Made by a program: the position numbers and the translations under genes. The notes below the pieces were generated by a model. The model saw nothing but the letters and a program-made list of their open reading frames with translations, ran no database searches and was not told the DNA's origin. This document shows, one piece after another, positions 25,437-34,042 of a stretch of 64,000 nt of DNA; the stretch's first letter is position 1; each line of letters starts with the position of its first letter. The DNA is from Corynebacterium resistens DSM 45100 (GTDB lineage Bacteria; Actinomycetota; Actinomycetes; Mycobacteriales; Mycobacteriaceae). The stretch lies in contig NC_015673.1 of assembly GCF_000177535.2 (NCBI RefSeq), positions 1,054,001 to 1,118,000 of the forward strand, given 5' to 3'.

Positions 25437-26598
25437 GGCACTTCACCTCCGTGGTGAGCTTGTCGGTGAACGGCAGCGTCCATTCCCACTCGCTCAGGCC
25501 ATGTCCCATGTGCCCGTAGGTGGAAAGCTTCGCGTAGATGGGGGCTCTAAGGCCGAGGCGTTCGATCATCGCGGCCGGTCGCAGCGGGAAGATCGCCTGG
25601 GCGGCGTCGGTGAGTAGCCAGTCCGGGTGCTGACCGGTGCCGAAGGTGTCGATGTGGAACGCGACCGGGTCGGCCTTACCGATCGCATAGGAGATAGCGA
25701 CGTGGCATTCTTCGGCTAGGCGCGCATCCACCACGGTTTTCGCGATGAGCCGCGCCATGTATGCGCCCGTCCGGTCGACCTTGGAGGGGTCCTTACCCGA
25801 GATGGCGCCACCGCCATGCGGGCCGAGCCCACCGTAGGTGTCGACCATGAGCTTGCGCCCGGTCAGCCCGGTATCAGCGGTGGGCCCACCGGTGACGAAC
25901 CGTCCCGACGGGTTGACCAGCACCTGCTCGGGCGTGGCACCGGGCAGGTGCGCCTCGATGGCGGGAGCAACGATCAGTGTGCGCACCTCGCGTTCAAGCG
26001 CCTCGGGGTCTTTGTGCGCATCGTGTTGGATGGAGACGATCACGGTGTCGATGCCGACCGGGGTGCCCAGCTCGTCGTAGACCACACTGACCTGGGATTT
26101 GCCGTCGGGGCCGATCCCACGGATGGTGCCGTCGGTGCGGGCTGTATCGAGGCGGCGGCAGATCTCGTGGGCGAACACGAGCGGCAGCGGCAGACGCTGG
26201 GGCGTCTCGTTCGTGGCGTACCCGTAGACGGTGCCCTGATCGCCAGCCCCCAGGCTCGCATACGCCGACTCATCACCCGCACGCGCCTCGAGCGAGGTGG
26301 TGACACCTGCGCCGATGTCGGCGGATTGGCGGCGCACCCACACGTAGATGAGGAACCGGTTCGGGTTGTACCCGGCCCGTCGCAGCGCCTCCCGCGCGCA
26401 GGCGCGCAGCTGCGGCCGGATGGTGGTGGTGATCTCGCCGGTGACGATGATGCGCCTGCCGGTGGCCATGACCTCAACGGCCACGCGTGCCGTCGGGTCG
26501 AGGGTGAGGATGTCATCGAGGATGTGGTCTGCGATCAGATCGCACAGCTTGTCGGGGTGGCCAATACACACAGATTCAGCACTTCGCACTACAGACAC
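25408..26598 (-). CDS. metK: S-adenosylmethionine synthetase, phage-borne
   Basis: 396 aa. Start GTG at 26598 with AAGGAG eight bases upstream; the longer open frame is not coding. All MetK landmarks are present: GHPDKLCDLIAD near residue 12, the ATP signature GAGDQG near 110, and GGGAISGKDPSKVDRTGAYM near 255. It makes SAM from ATP and methionine. Translational overlap with the methylase shows that the SAM supply and its user are one unit. Host cells already have an essential metK, so this is an auxiliary metabolic gene. Confidence 0.95.
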   Translation of the reverse strand: MSVVRSAESVCIGHPDKLCDLIADHILDDILTLDPTARVAVEVMATGRRIIVTGEITTTIRPQLRACAREALRRAGYNPNRFLIYVWVRRQSADIGAGVTTSLEARAGDESAYASLGAGDQGTVYGYATNETPQRLPLPLVFAHEICRRLDTARTDGTIRGIGPDGKSQVSVVYDELGTPVGIDTVIVSIQHDAHKDPEALEREVRTLIVAPAIEAHLPGATPEQVLVNPSGRFVTGGPTADTGLTGRKLMVDTYGGLGPHGGGAISGKDPSKVDRTGAYMARLIAKTVVDARLAEECHVAISYAIGKADPVAFHIDTFGTGQHPDWLLTDAAQAIFPLRPAAMIERLGLRAPIYAKLSTYGHMGHGLSEWEWTLPFTDKLTTEVKCRAHQAATHQ

Positions 26599-26635
26599 GC
26601 GGAGGGCTCCTTTCACAAAAGCGAACAACAAGAAA

Positions 26636-26658
26636 GCCCGCCCGGGTGCCGGGCAGGC
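26636..26658 (-). terminator. Intrinsic terminator between small terminase and metK
   Basis: GCC.GCCCGG / CCGGGC.GGC hairpin with a 3-base loop; followed on the minus strand by TTTCTTGTTG. Confidence 0.65.
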
Positions 26659-26686
26659 AGGAAACGAAACAAGGGGTCGCGGGGCG

Positions 26687-27262
26687 TTAGGAGGAGGCTT
26701 TGAGCAGCTGCTCCATGACCTCATCGCCTGGTGTGGTGCCGGAGTAGTCGGTGGTGCAGGTGGCGCGTACGATGTCGAAGATCTCGTACCAGTACACGTT
26801 GGCCTGCTTGCCGAACGACTGCGACATGGCCACGAACGGGCTGGCGATCGCAGCTCCCGTGGTGGGGTGTTTGCCGAGCAGACCGAACTTGGAAATCGCC
26901 TGCTCACACTGGATGTAGCGGGCGAACGCCTGCGCGTACTGCTCAATGAGCCGTTTGGAGACGAACTCGGTGCAACCACGTTCATCCAGCCAGCTCCACG
27001 TCTCCCGGTAGACCAAATCCGCGCCGAGCGGTTGGCCGTCACGCTGCTCAGCCGACAGATATTCGCCGGGTTCTGGCATCGGCTCGCCTGCGAGCAGCGC
27101 ACCATCGCCGATGTCGGTGCCGTCCAGGTCGAACACATCCAGCTCGGCTGGTGTGGTGAGCCGGGTGGCGGGGCGACCTGCGGTGAGCTTCTCGTTCAGC
27201 GGGTCAGGTTTCGCGCCAGCGCGGACCCTGCGTCCGCCCCTGTTGGTGCCGTCTTTGGCCAT
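26687..27262 (-). CDS. terS: Terminase small subunit, P27 family
   Basis: 191 aa from ATG at 27262 (AAGGAGG seven bases upstream). It begins MAKDGTNRGGRRVRAGAKPD, typical of P27 small terminases, and contains LIEQYAQAFARYIQCEQAIS and an Ala/Ser C-terminus. It recognises the packaging site. An unusual point is that metK, the methylase and several small genes separate it from terL. The interval 27263-27510 upstream shows no supported gene. Confidence 0.9.
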   Translation of the reverse strand: MAKDGTNRGGRRVRAGAKPDPLNEKLTAGRPATRLTTPAELDVFDLDGTDIGDGALLAGEPMPEPGEYLSAEQRDGQPLGADLVYRETWSWLDERGCTEFVSKRLIEQYAQAFARYIQCEQAISKFGLLGKHPTTGAAIASPFVAMSQSFGKQANVYWYEIFDIVRATCTTDYSGTTPGDEVMEQLLKASS

Positions 27263-27510
27263 GGTCTCGCCTCCTTCCTGGGGCATCGTGCCCTGGTGTG
27301 GAGGGCGTGAAGGGGTCAATACCCCGTTTGATTCGGCGGTTTTGCGCACGGTTGGCCCCGCCCGCTGAGGAGCAACCCAGCTGTAGAGATCCGCTCGCCC
27401 CCACCCCCTCGGCGAACGCGCCACGTCGCCACGTGCCGGGCCAGCGACCTCGAGGTCGACACCGGTGAGGGGCGGCAGGTAGGCCGCGACAGGCGGGCAC
27501 ACAGCGCTTT

Positions 27511-27897
27511 TTAGTAGCTGTAGACCCGAGGGGCTTGCCGCCACCGGTCGCCATCGAGCGCGGACTGGCGCGAGTGGCACGGCTTGCACAGACTGCGCAG
27601 GTTCGACTCGTCGTGGGTGCCGCCGTGGTCGAGCGGGAGGATGTGGTGGACCTCAGCCACGGGCGTGTACCGGCCACGGGCCAGGCATTCCTCGCACAAC
27701 GGGTGGGCTTCGACGTAGGCCGCGCGAATTCTTCGCCACCGGTGGTCGTAGCGTCGGTTGATCTTCGGGTCGCGCTGGTACGTGCGGTAGCGAGTGTCCT
27801 CAGCGCGAGCGTGCTCGGGGCAGAACCGCGTCTCGGTCAGCTCGGGGCAGCCGGGGTGGGAGCACGGGCGTTTAGGTTTGAAAGGCACCAGACTCAC
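27511..27897 (-). CDS. HNH endonuclease
   Basis: 128 aa. N-terminal zinc knuckle (CSHPGC ... RFCPEH). HNH core: HPLCEECLARG, EVHHILPLDHGGTHDESNLR, LCKPCH, i.e. ββα-metal fold with catalytic HH and zinc cysteines. HNH genes next to small terminase genes take part in cos cleavage in HK97-like phages (established for several). Start GTG. Confidence 0.92.
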   Translation of the reverse strand: MSLVPFKPKRPCSHPGCPELTETRFCPEHARAEDTRYRTYQRDPKINRRYDHRWRRIRAAYVEAHPLCEECLARGRYTPVAEVHHILPLDHGGTHDESNLRSLCKPCHSRQSALDGDRWRQAPRVYSY

Positions 27898-27917
27898 CGT
27901 CCTCCGGAAAAACCAAC

Positions 27918-27954
27918 GACCCCCAGACGGGCTACCGAGATGCGTCTGGGGGTC
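27918..27954 (-). terminator. Strong intrinsic terminator between early and late regions
   Basis: Perfect 12-bp stem GACCCCCAGACG / CGTCTGGGGGTC. On the minus strand it is followed by GTTGGTTTTTCC. It separates the regulator gene at 28041 from the packaging genes, a natural place for late-gene control. Confidence 0.8.
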
Positions 27955-28040
27955 ATTGCCTAGTTGTCAACCACCTACCACGCTACGTACCGAACGAGCA
28001 GAAAGCATCCGCATCTGCCGACACCTTTTGGCGGGTGGGT

Positions 28041-28505
28041 TCACCTGCCGCTTGGACCATACAGCGCAGCGGCCAGCCTGGTCAGAGCTCGGGACTTCTT
28101 CTGGTGAGCGGTGGAGCGCTCAACATAGAACTTCTCGCACACCAGGCTCACCGCATCCTCCTGTGCCCCTTCTGAAAGGAAGAACGCTTCGAGCACGAAT
28201 CTGTCGTCCTCCGACAGGAGTGCCCAGGCTGGGAGGAACCACGCCAGGTATTCGCGTGCCTCCCGCTGGCGTTCGGCGAGCAGGTCGATCTTGTCCAACG
28301 TGGCAGCGATCCGGTTCTCTCCAGCGTGGGGGTTGGCGTGCCGGGGCATCCCGTCCAACCGTGGCGAGGCCGGGTGGACGAGGTCGCTGCGGAGCTGGTC
28401 GGCGACCTCGCTGGCCTGTTCTGCGGCGTGCTCCATGATCGGATAGTCCTGCAGCGCTGCGATCGCCGCCTTACGGGTGTCTAAGTATTTCGTCATCACA
28501 TGCAT
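28041..28505 (-). CDS. ArpU/RinA-like late transcription regulator
   Basis: 154 aa. Its C-terminal half (LLSEDDRFVLEAFFLSEGAQ, DAVSLVCEKFYVERSTAHQK, KSRALTRLAAALYG) is a sigma-r4-like helix-turn-helix, as in ArpU/RinA/DUF1492-type regulators that switch on phage late genes. The position directly upstream of the packaging genes and of the terminator at 27918 supports this. Its ATG overlaps the SNF2 helicase stop. Confidence 0.75.
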   Translation of the reverse strand: MHVMTKYLDTRKAAIAALQDYPIMEHAAEQASEVADQLRSDLVHPASPRLDGMPRHANPHAGENRIAATLDKIDLLAERQREAREYLAWFLPAWALLSEDDRFVLEAFFLSEGAQEDAVSLVCEKFYVERSTAHQKKSRALTRLAAALYGPSGR

Positions 28506-29869
28506 TAGGCACGCTCCTTATCAGGTTGTAGCTCGGAGGTCACCGCGTCGATGAGCGCGGATTGAATATCGTTCTTCGACTCCAGCGCGGCCAGTACCGC
28601 CTCATCGAGGGTGTCGGCTGATGCCAGGTGGGTGATCGTCACCGGCTGGTCTTGGCCCTGCCGGTAAAGCCTCGCGTTGGTCTGCTGGTAGAGCTCCAGG
28701 GACCAGGTCAGGGAGAACCAGACCAGGAGGTTGCCGCCTTGCTGAAGGTTGAGCCCGTGCCCTGCGGAGGCCGGGTGGATCAGCGCCAGCGGAATCCCAC
28801 CCTCGTTCCACGCTTCAATGTCGGCGCTGGTTGTGAGCTCGCGGGCCTGCGGGAGGCGTTCGGTGATCCGCTGCCGGTCGTGTTTGAACCAGTAGGCCAC
28901 GAGCAACGGCTGGCCGTTGGCGGCCTCCACGAGGTCTTCGAGCGCGTCGAGTTTGCGGTCGTGCACCACCACGGTGTTGCCTTCTTCGTCGTAGATCGCA
29001 CCGGAGGCCAGCTGCAGCAGCTTGCCCGAGAGGGCTGCGGCGTTCGCGGCATCGATGACCTGCCCGTCGAGGTCGAGCACCATCTCATCTCGCAACCGCT
29101 CGTAGGCTTTACGCTCCTTCGGTTCGAGGTCGACGAGCGTCGTGGTGACCGTCAGCTCGGGCAGGCGCAGGTAGTCGGTGGTGCGCATCGACAAGGTGAT
29201 GTCGCTGATCGCCTCGTAGATCTCGCCCTCAGCACCGGGTGCGGGCTTGTAGGTGAAGATCTGCTGGCCGTTTCGCCGATCGGGTACGAACCAGCGGTTG
29301 CGGTAGTAGGTGATGAACCGTCCCAGGCGCTGGCCCTCATCAAGGAGCCGGAACTGAGCCCACAAGTCCATCAGCCCATTGGCTGCGGGCGTGCCGGTCA
29401 GCCCCACGATCCGAGTGAGACGTGGCCGCACGGAGGCGAGTGCTTTGAAGCGCTGCGCCCGATGGTTCTTAAACGAGCTCAGCTCGTCGATGACGACCAT
29501 GTCGAACGGCCACGTGTTGCCGAGGTGGCGCACCAGCCAGGGCACGTTTTCGCGGTTGATGACCGTCACCATCGCCTCAGCGGCAAGCGCATCCACCCGC
29601 TGGGCTTTCGACCCCACGGCGACGGCGATGGTGAGCCCTGCCAGGTGGTCCCACTTGGTGGCCTCGGCAGGCCAGGTGTCTCGGGCGACTCGCAGGGGTG
29701 CGACGATGAGGACGCGGCGGGCGTGGAAGGAGTCCAGCAGCAGATTCCAGATTGCCGTCAAGGTGATCACTGTCTTGCCCAGGCCCATCCCGAGCAGGAT
29801 CGCGGCCTGCGGGTGATCTTCAACGAAGGCGGTGGCCTGTCGTTGGTAGTCATGCGGCTCGTAGCGCAT
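28505..29869 (-). CDS. SNF2-family DNA helicase, phage replication module
   Basis: 454 aa from ATG at 29869. Walker A GMGLGKT near residue 28; motif II is DELSS (not DEAH) near 127; motif III GLTGTPAANG; C-terminal helicase part with NLQQGGNLLVWFSLTWSLE and YRQGQ. Compact form typical of siphovirus early regions, always next to VRR-NUC. Its start lies inside the VRR-NUC gene. Role: DNA remodelling or branch processing during phage replication (inference from module). Confidence 0.93.
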   Translation of the reverse strand: MRYEPHDYQRQATAFVEDHPQAAILLGMGLGKTVITLTAIWNLLLDSFHARRVLIVAPLRVARDTWPAEATKWDHLAGLTIAVAVGSKAQRVDALAAEAMVTVINRENVPWLVRHLGNTWPFDMVVIDELSSFKNHRAQRFKALASVRPRLTRIVGLTGTPAANGLMDLWAQFRLLDEGQRLGRFITYYRNRWFVPDRRNGQQIFTYKPAPGAEGEIYEAISDITLSMRTTDYLRLPELTVTTTLVDLEPKERKAYERLRDEMVLDLDGQVIDAANAAALSGKLLQLASGAIYDEEGNTVVVHDRKLDALEDLVEAANGQPLLVAYWFKHDRQRITERLPQARELTTSADIEAWNEGGIPLALIHPASAGHGLNLQQGGNLLVWFSLTWSLELYQQTNARLYRQGQDQPVTITHLASADTLDEAVLAALESKNDIQSALIDAVTSELQPDKERA

Positions 29870-30128
29870 CAGCCACCCCCTGGGCTCCGGTGAGGCTGTC
29901 GACGACGACCGCGTCAACGCCGTGGTCTGTGAGTTGGTGGATGCGGCGGCGTTGGATGGGGCGTGGGAGGCGTCCGGGTGCTTTGAGTTCGACGAAGATG
30001 ACGCGTCCGCGATGAATGCAGATGCGGTCTGGAACCCCTGCGGTGCCTGGGCTGGTGAATTTCCAGCACAGGCCACCGATCGCCTCAACGGCTTTTTTCA
30101 AGTGTTGTTCGATTGCTTGCTCGTTCAT
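29850..30128 (-). CDS. VRR-NUC domain nuclease
   Basis: 92 aa. GLCWKFTSPGTAGVPDRICI, VIFVELKAPGRLPRPIQ: PD-(D/E)xK active site (D, then ExK). A stand-alone VRR-NUC, the viral Holliday-junction-type nuclease. Overlaps the SNF2 gene by 20 bases, supporting a joint complex. Confidence 0.92.
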   Translation of the reverse strand: MNEQAIEQHLKKAVEAIGGLCWKFTSPGTAGVPDRICIHRGRVIFVELKAPGRLPRPIQRRRIHQLTDHGVDAVVVDSLTGAQGVADALRAA

Positions 30129-30156
30129 GGGTTACACGTCCTTGGTGTTTTGCCGA

Positions 30157-30254
30157 GGGTGCAACCTGGTGCAGGGTCGTTTTGGACTTTTCTATAGAGC
30201 TAGTTTTTATGCCCTATAGGAAACTCACATATGGGTCTGCACCAGGCTGCACCC
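30157..30254. repeat. Nested inverted repeats in the primase/VRR-NUC gap
   Basis: Outer arms 30157-30174 (GGGTGCAACCTGGTGCAG) and 30237-30254 (17 of 18 complementary). Inner arms CTATAGAGC 30192-30200 and GCCCTATAG 30211-30219. The centre is AT-rich. It fills the 133-base gap between primase and VRR-NUC genes. Candidate replication origin or operator. Confidence 0.8.
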
Positions 30255-30261
30255 AGCGCTA

Positions 30262-32529
30262 TTACTGCTGGTCAAACTCGTTTTTCAGTTGGAGGCCAAA
30301 AACTCTGATCCCGGATTTCATCTTTTTGCGGACAAAGCCGTGGTGTTCGACGGTGGCGTTGAAATCGACCATGGGACGCGCCCACCCGGAGGTCGACATC
30401 GCCCACGCCCGGTAGGCCTGATACAGATCCCCGGCCCGTTCCGACAGCCCAGGGTCGAGGTCGCAGTTGGCGTCAAGGAACTGGGCGAACCAGTTGTTCT
30501 CTTCCCGATACGCCGCTGATGCCTCCACAACTCGTGCCGGGGCCTTGAGGTGGTAGTTCTCGGCGTGGATGAGGCGCGCGCCCTCCATAATCCAGGCCAG
30601 GATCGCCCCGCCTGCCTGCGTGTAGAGGTAGTCGGCGTAGTTCTTGATGTCGGATGTGCCTTCGATCTTCGCCTCGAAGGGGATGACGATGAGCCTGCGC
30701 CAGATGCCCGCATCCATCGCCCCCACCCTGGGCAAATGGTTCGTGTAGAGAATCAAGGTGTGCGAGGGGGTGAAGGCAAACGGTGCCTTGTACTTCTTCT
30801 CCGCGTAGATCTGGTCGGTGGAGGCCAGCTGTTTGACCACGGAGGTGGACATGCGCACGCCTTCTTCGGACTCGGCGGAGATGATGAGGCGTTTGCCTTT
30901 GGCCTCCGCCAGCTCAGGCTTGACGTTGCGCATCCCACCGATCGTGAGCACATCAGCACTCATGTTGCCTGCATACGTGCCTAAGACTCTGGCGATGGTG
31001 TTCCAGAACGTCGATTTGCCGTTGCGACCATCCCCATAGGCGATAACGAGGGCCTCGACGAAGACCTGCCCGATCGCAGCCAAGCCGACGATGCGCTGCA
31101 CGTAGGAGATGAGCTCAGCATCGCCCTGAAAGAAAACTTCGAGGGCTTCCTGCCACAGGTGCGCGCCGTCGGTGCCCGGGTCGAGGCTGGTCTGCTTAGT
31201 CACCAGATCCGCCGGGTCATGGTCGCGGCGCGATGCGGCTCCGTGGCGCAGATCGTAAGTACCTGATGGGGTGTTGAGCAGATACGGGTCGGCATCCAGC
31301 TGCTCAGGGGTGGTCAGCAGCATGGGGCGGGCTTCTTTCAGGCAGTTGGTGATCCCGCGTGATTCGCGGCGTTTGAGTGCGTAGGCCGCATAGGTTTTCG
31401 CGTCCTCGAAGGCGGCGAACGCCTTTCGTTGGGCGGCGTTGAACATGGCCTGGGCTTTCGCCTTCGACATCGACGCCAACAACACGGCAGCCCCCGTGGC
31501 GGCGAGCTGGTCTTTGGCGTCTTCGAGCAGCTTGTGAGCCTCGGCCAGTTGTCGTTCGGTGAGCTCCTGGGCGACGGCTTGGGCTGCGGGTGCGGATTCG
31601 TACCAGACACCGTCGTAATAGACGAGCCAATCCGTGGCCTCCGAGTAGCGCAGCGTGTCCGGATAGGCCTTGGCAAGCGCGTGGGCTTGGCCGACGTCGC
31701 TGTAATCGGCGGGGCGTACCGAATCCAGGCTCGCCTCAAAATCCTCTGGTGGCACATACCCGGGCTGGTTCTCGACCGTCTTGGCGAACCGGGTGGCCGA
31801 CCGCCAGATCGACTCCACCTCCGCCTCGGGCAACGGCGGGTTGCAGCGAGCGGCCTTGCGGTCAAACAAGTCGCGCGCCTCATCGCTCGTGCCGAGGCGA
31901 ATCAGCAGCCTGCCAGCAAACCTCGACAACGTCGCATTACGCGAGCCTTCCTCGATCGCCTGGGTGGCGTCATCCCACTGGGCGAACACGTCCTCATCGA
32001 CCGCATCGGCAAGCCAGGCGTCGATGGTGCGTTCACCCTCGACCACGCTGATACCCGGACCATTGTGGCCGTAGATGAACCGTCCTGCGTCAATGGCGTT
32101 GGGGTCGAAGAACTCAAACCTGGAAGCAAGCTGTTTCTTCAGTCCCGCATAGGCCTCAGCATCAGCCACGGGGGTAATTGGGAAGTAGACGTGGAAGCGG
32201 GGTCTGGCCGACTGGGCACCTTTCGCCCGCTGGTGGTTGCGGGAGGTGGCGGTCATCAACGCCACACCCTCCAGCCTCTTAATCAGCGATTCCGGGGTGA
32301 CCCATTCGGCCTGCTCCTCGGTGTGGGAGTTGTCCACGTCCATGACCAGGCAGTTCGAGGTCACGAAACTGCCAGCCGACCGCCTGCCACCCACGTACTC
32401 GGCAACCACATGATCCAACCTGGCGACCGCCTCCAGGTCGGCTGCCGTGATCACAGTGTGCGGGTTCGGGTAGTGGGCGTTGTTCTGCTGGCCCGCCACT
32501 TGCGCGGTGAACATCGTCATCGCCTTCAT
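30262..32529 (-). CDS. Phage primase-helicase (P4/D5 type)
   Basis: 755 aa. The N-terminal archaeo-eukaryotic-type primase domain (SNCLVMDVDNSHTEEQAEW with acidic residues, RPRFHVYFPI) covers about 1-180. A PriCT-like region (FAGRLLIRLGTSDEARDLFD) follows near 200-240. The D5-type superfamily 3 helicase has Walker A GDGRNGKST near 510, ISAESEEG and YTNHLPRVG. Start has GGAGG seven bases upstream and overlaps the upstream gene at ATGA. It primes and unwinds phage DNA. Confidence 0.93.
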   Translation of the reverse strand: MKAMTMFTAQVAGQQNNAHYPNPHTVITAADLEAVARLDHVVAEYVGGRRSAGSFVTSNCLVMDVDNSHTEEQAEWVTPESLIKRLEGVALMTATSRNHQRAKGAQSARPRFHVYFPITPVADAEAYAGLKKQLASRFEFFDPNAIDAGRFIYGHNGPGISVVEGERTIDAWLADAVDEDVFAQWDDATQAIEEGSRNATLSRFAGRLLIRLGTSDEARDLFDRKAARCNPPLPEAEVESIWRSATRFAKTVENQPGYVPPEDFEASLDSVRPADYSDVGQAHALAKAYPDTLRYSEATDWLVYYDGVWYESAPAAQAVAQELTERQLAEAHKLLEDAKDQLAATGAAVLLASMSKAKAQAMFNAAQRKAFAAFEDAKTYAAYALKRRESRGITNCLKEARPMLLTTPEQLDADPYLLNTPSGTYDLRHGAASRRDHDPADLVTKQTSLDPGTDGAHLWQEALEVFFQGDAELISYVQRIVGLAAIGQVFVEALVIAYGDGRNGKSTFWNTIARVLGTYAGNMSADVLTIGGMRNVKPELAEAKGKRLIISAESEEGVRMSTSVVKQLASTDQIYAEKKYKAPFAFTPSHTLILYTNHLPRVGAMDAGIWRRLIVIPFEAKIEGTSDIKNYADYLYTQAGGAILAWIMEGARLIHAENYHLKAPARVVEASAAYREENNWFAQFLDANCDLDPGLSERAGDLYQAYRAWAMSTSGWARPMVDFNATVEHHGFVRKKMKSGIRVFGLQLKNEFDQQ

Positions 32530-32969
32530 AGGGTGACCTCCCCAAAGTCAGCGTCGAAATAGGTGATCGGCAGTTCGAGGTGGTGGGCCCATTCGATCTC
32601 GGCGCGCATCCCGGTCGAGACACGGGCCGTGTAGACCCAGATCGCCTCGCACTTACTCAGAAGAATTCGGTTGAAAAACATCGCCAACTCGCGCTCGCTC
32701 GCGTCGGTGTCGTCCATGAATTGCGGAAACAACAGGTGCGGCGCGAGCGGAATCTTGCGACGTGACACCGCGTGAGCACACAACGCGCGAGCCAGCTCTA
32801 CGTTGTTCTCTGTGTCACCGGAGTACGGGGAGCAGATGTAGACCAAGGGCCGGTAGCCGTACTCGGCGCGTTGGAGATTCTTCAGCGCCTTGTATGAGGT
32901 GGGGTCTGGGTAGCCCTCCGTGTTGTGGGGCGAGAAACCCAGGTCGGCGGTGAGAGCAGTCGTCGTCAT
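32526..32969 (-). CDS. Nucleoside 2-deoxyribosyltransferase-like (DUF4406/DUF7768 type)
   Basis: 147 aa. RPLVYICSPYSGDTENNVEL, IPLAPHLLFPQFMDDTDASE, SKCEAIWVYTARVSTGMRAE: the Rossmann-like fold of the 2-deoxyribosyltransferase superfamily. Enzymatic activity is not certain; members in phages may act on nucleotides or on NAD-like signals. Stop/start overlaps on both sides place it firmly in the early operon. Confidence 0.8.
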   Translation of the reverse strand: MTTTALTADLGFSPHNTEGYPDPTSYKALKNLQRAEYGYRPLVYICSPYSGDTENNVELARALCAHAVSRRKIPLAPHLLFPQFMDDTDASERELAMFFNRILLSKCEAIWVYTARVSTGMRAEIEWAHHLELPITYFDADFGEVTL

Positions 32970-33733
32970 GCCGCACCGCCGTCCTGCTCGATGACCGGCA
33001 GCAGGTCGAACTGGTTTTTCAGCAGGTCATAGACGAAGAGCCGACCCTTCTGGGTCCAGTACATGTGCGTGCGGGTCTTGCCTTCGTCGTACTCGTGGGT
33101 CTTGGACTGCGTGTAGCCCTGCTCGGCGAAGCGGGCGTAGAGGAACCAGCGGCCGGACTGCTTGAACTGGACCCCGGCGTCGTGCAGCAGCAAGTTCAGC
33201 TTCTTGGCTGACAGGCCGTAGTCCTTGGCGATCTCGGTGATGGTCAGTAGCGAGTCCGACTGGAGCACGACGTCGTAGTAGGAGACCTTCGGGGCGGCCT
33301 CAAGCAGGGCTTGCTCGGCTGCCAGCCGCTTGGCCCGCTCGGAGCGAAGCTGGACGATGGCGTGCTCGAGGAACTCGTCGTTGTCCAAGAGCTCGTCGAT
33401 GGCGTAGACGCCATGGCGGCGGATGGTGGGCAGGACCTCGTCGACAACCCAGGCTTCGAAGTCCTGGGCTGCGGGGAGCTTGGAGGAGAAGATGAGCCGG
33501 TACAGGTCACCTTCGGTGATGAACCGGGCTTCTTGAGTGCGCCCGAGCGCATCGACGATGGGGTAACGAAACGGAACCCCACGGCAATGATCCTGAATCG
33601 CCTTGCTGGTATTGGTGTATCCAAGCGCAGTGACCACATCACGGCCACAGAAATAAACCTTGTCCTCATGCTCGACCGTTCGGATCGTTCCAAAAGCATC
33701 ATTGGTGAATACCTGAAGATCTCTCGTAGCCAT
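32966..33733 (-). CDS. Phage antirepressor (BRO-N plus KilA-C)
   Basis: 255 aa from ATG at 33733 with AAGGAG upstream. BRO-N domain (about 1-110): VYFCGRDVVTALGYTNTSKA, RFITEGDLYRLIFSSKLPAA, FEAWVVDEVLPTIRRHGVYA. KilA-C domain (about 130-250): DSLLTITEIAKDYGLSAKKL, QGYTQSKTHEYDEG, THMYWTQKGRLFVYDLL. Antirepressors of this type relieve lysogenic repression; here it lies within the early operon, with a 10-bp leader hairpin just upstream of its ribosome site. Confidence 0.92.
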   Translation of the reverse strand: MATRDLQVFTNDAFGTIRTVEHEDKVYFCGRDVVTALGYTNTSKAIQDHCRGVPFRYPIVDALGRTQEARFITEGDLYRLIFSSKLPAAQDFEAWVVDEVLPTIRRHGVYAIDELLDNDEFLEHAIVQLRSERAKRLAAEQALLEAAPKVSYYDVVLQSDSLLTITEIAKDYGLSAKKLNLLLHDAGVQFKQSGRWFLYARFAEQGYTQSKTHEYDEGKTRTHMYWTQKGRLFVYDLLKNQFDLLPVIEQDGGAA

Positions 33734-33746
33734 GTCTGGCTCCTTT

Positions 33747-33790
33747 CTAGGAAGCCGTCGATGAACACGCAGAAAGGTATGGCTTCCTAG
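33747..33790 (-). promoter_or_regulatory. Leader hairpin upstream of the antirepressor
   Basis: CTAGGAAGCC (33747-33756) pairs perfectly with GGCTTCCTAG (33781-33790). On the minus strand the 3' arm ends immediately before AAAGGAG. Could be a terminator remnant, RNA stabiliser or translational control element. Confidence 0.6.
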
Positions 33791-33892
33791 TAGGAGGGCT
33801 TCGAGGAGACCCATTTGATAACCGACCCTCGAAAAGTGGCACCGGGTTTACCCAGCCGACAATCAGGCCATCCGGCGGGCAGACTCGCCGCT

Positions 33893-34042
33893 ATGGATGA
33901 AACGACCACGATGCAGATGCTGGAGCTGATGGATGAGGAGCTGGTGTTCGAGTGGAGCTACCAACTTCGCTGCGACCCGCGCCCACAATCACAGGAGCTC
34001 TACGAGCTGGTGCTCGAGTATCTGGCTCAGTCCTTCATGTAG
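33893..34042 (+). CDS. Possible small plus-strand protein
   Basis: 49 aa: MDETTTMQMLELMDEELVFE, YQLRCDPRPQSQELYELVLE, YLAQSFM. Acidic and helical with good codon use, on the opposite strand to its neighbours and overlapping the end of the polymerase gene tail to tail by 16 bases. There is no clear ribosome site. A longer frame begins at 33815. It could be a lysogenically expressed small gene or chance. Confidence 0.4.
   Translation: MDETTTMQMLELMDEELVFEWSYQLRCDPRPQSQELYELVLEYLAQSFM

Noticed and set aside
25408..27138. 576-aa form of MetK
   Set aside because: The first ~180 residues are an off-frame read of the terminase small subunit region; a GTG with a good ribosome site at 26598 gives a normal-length MetK.
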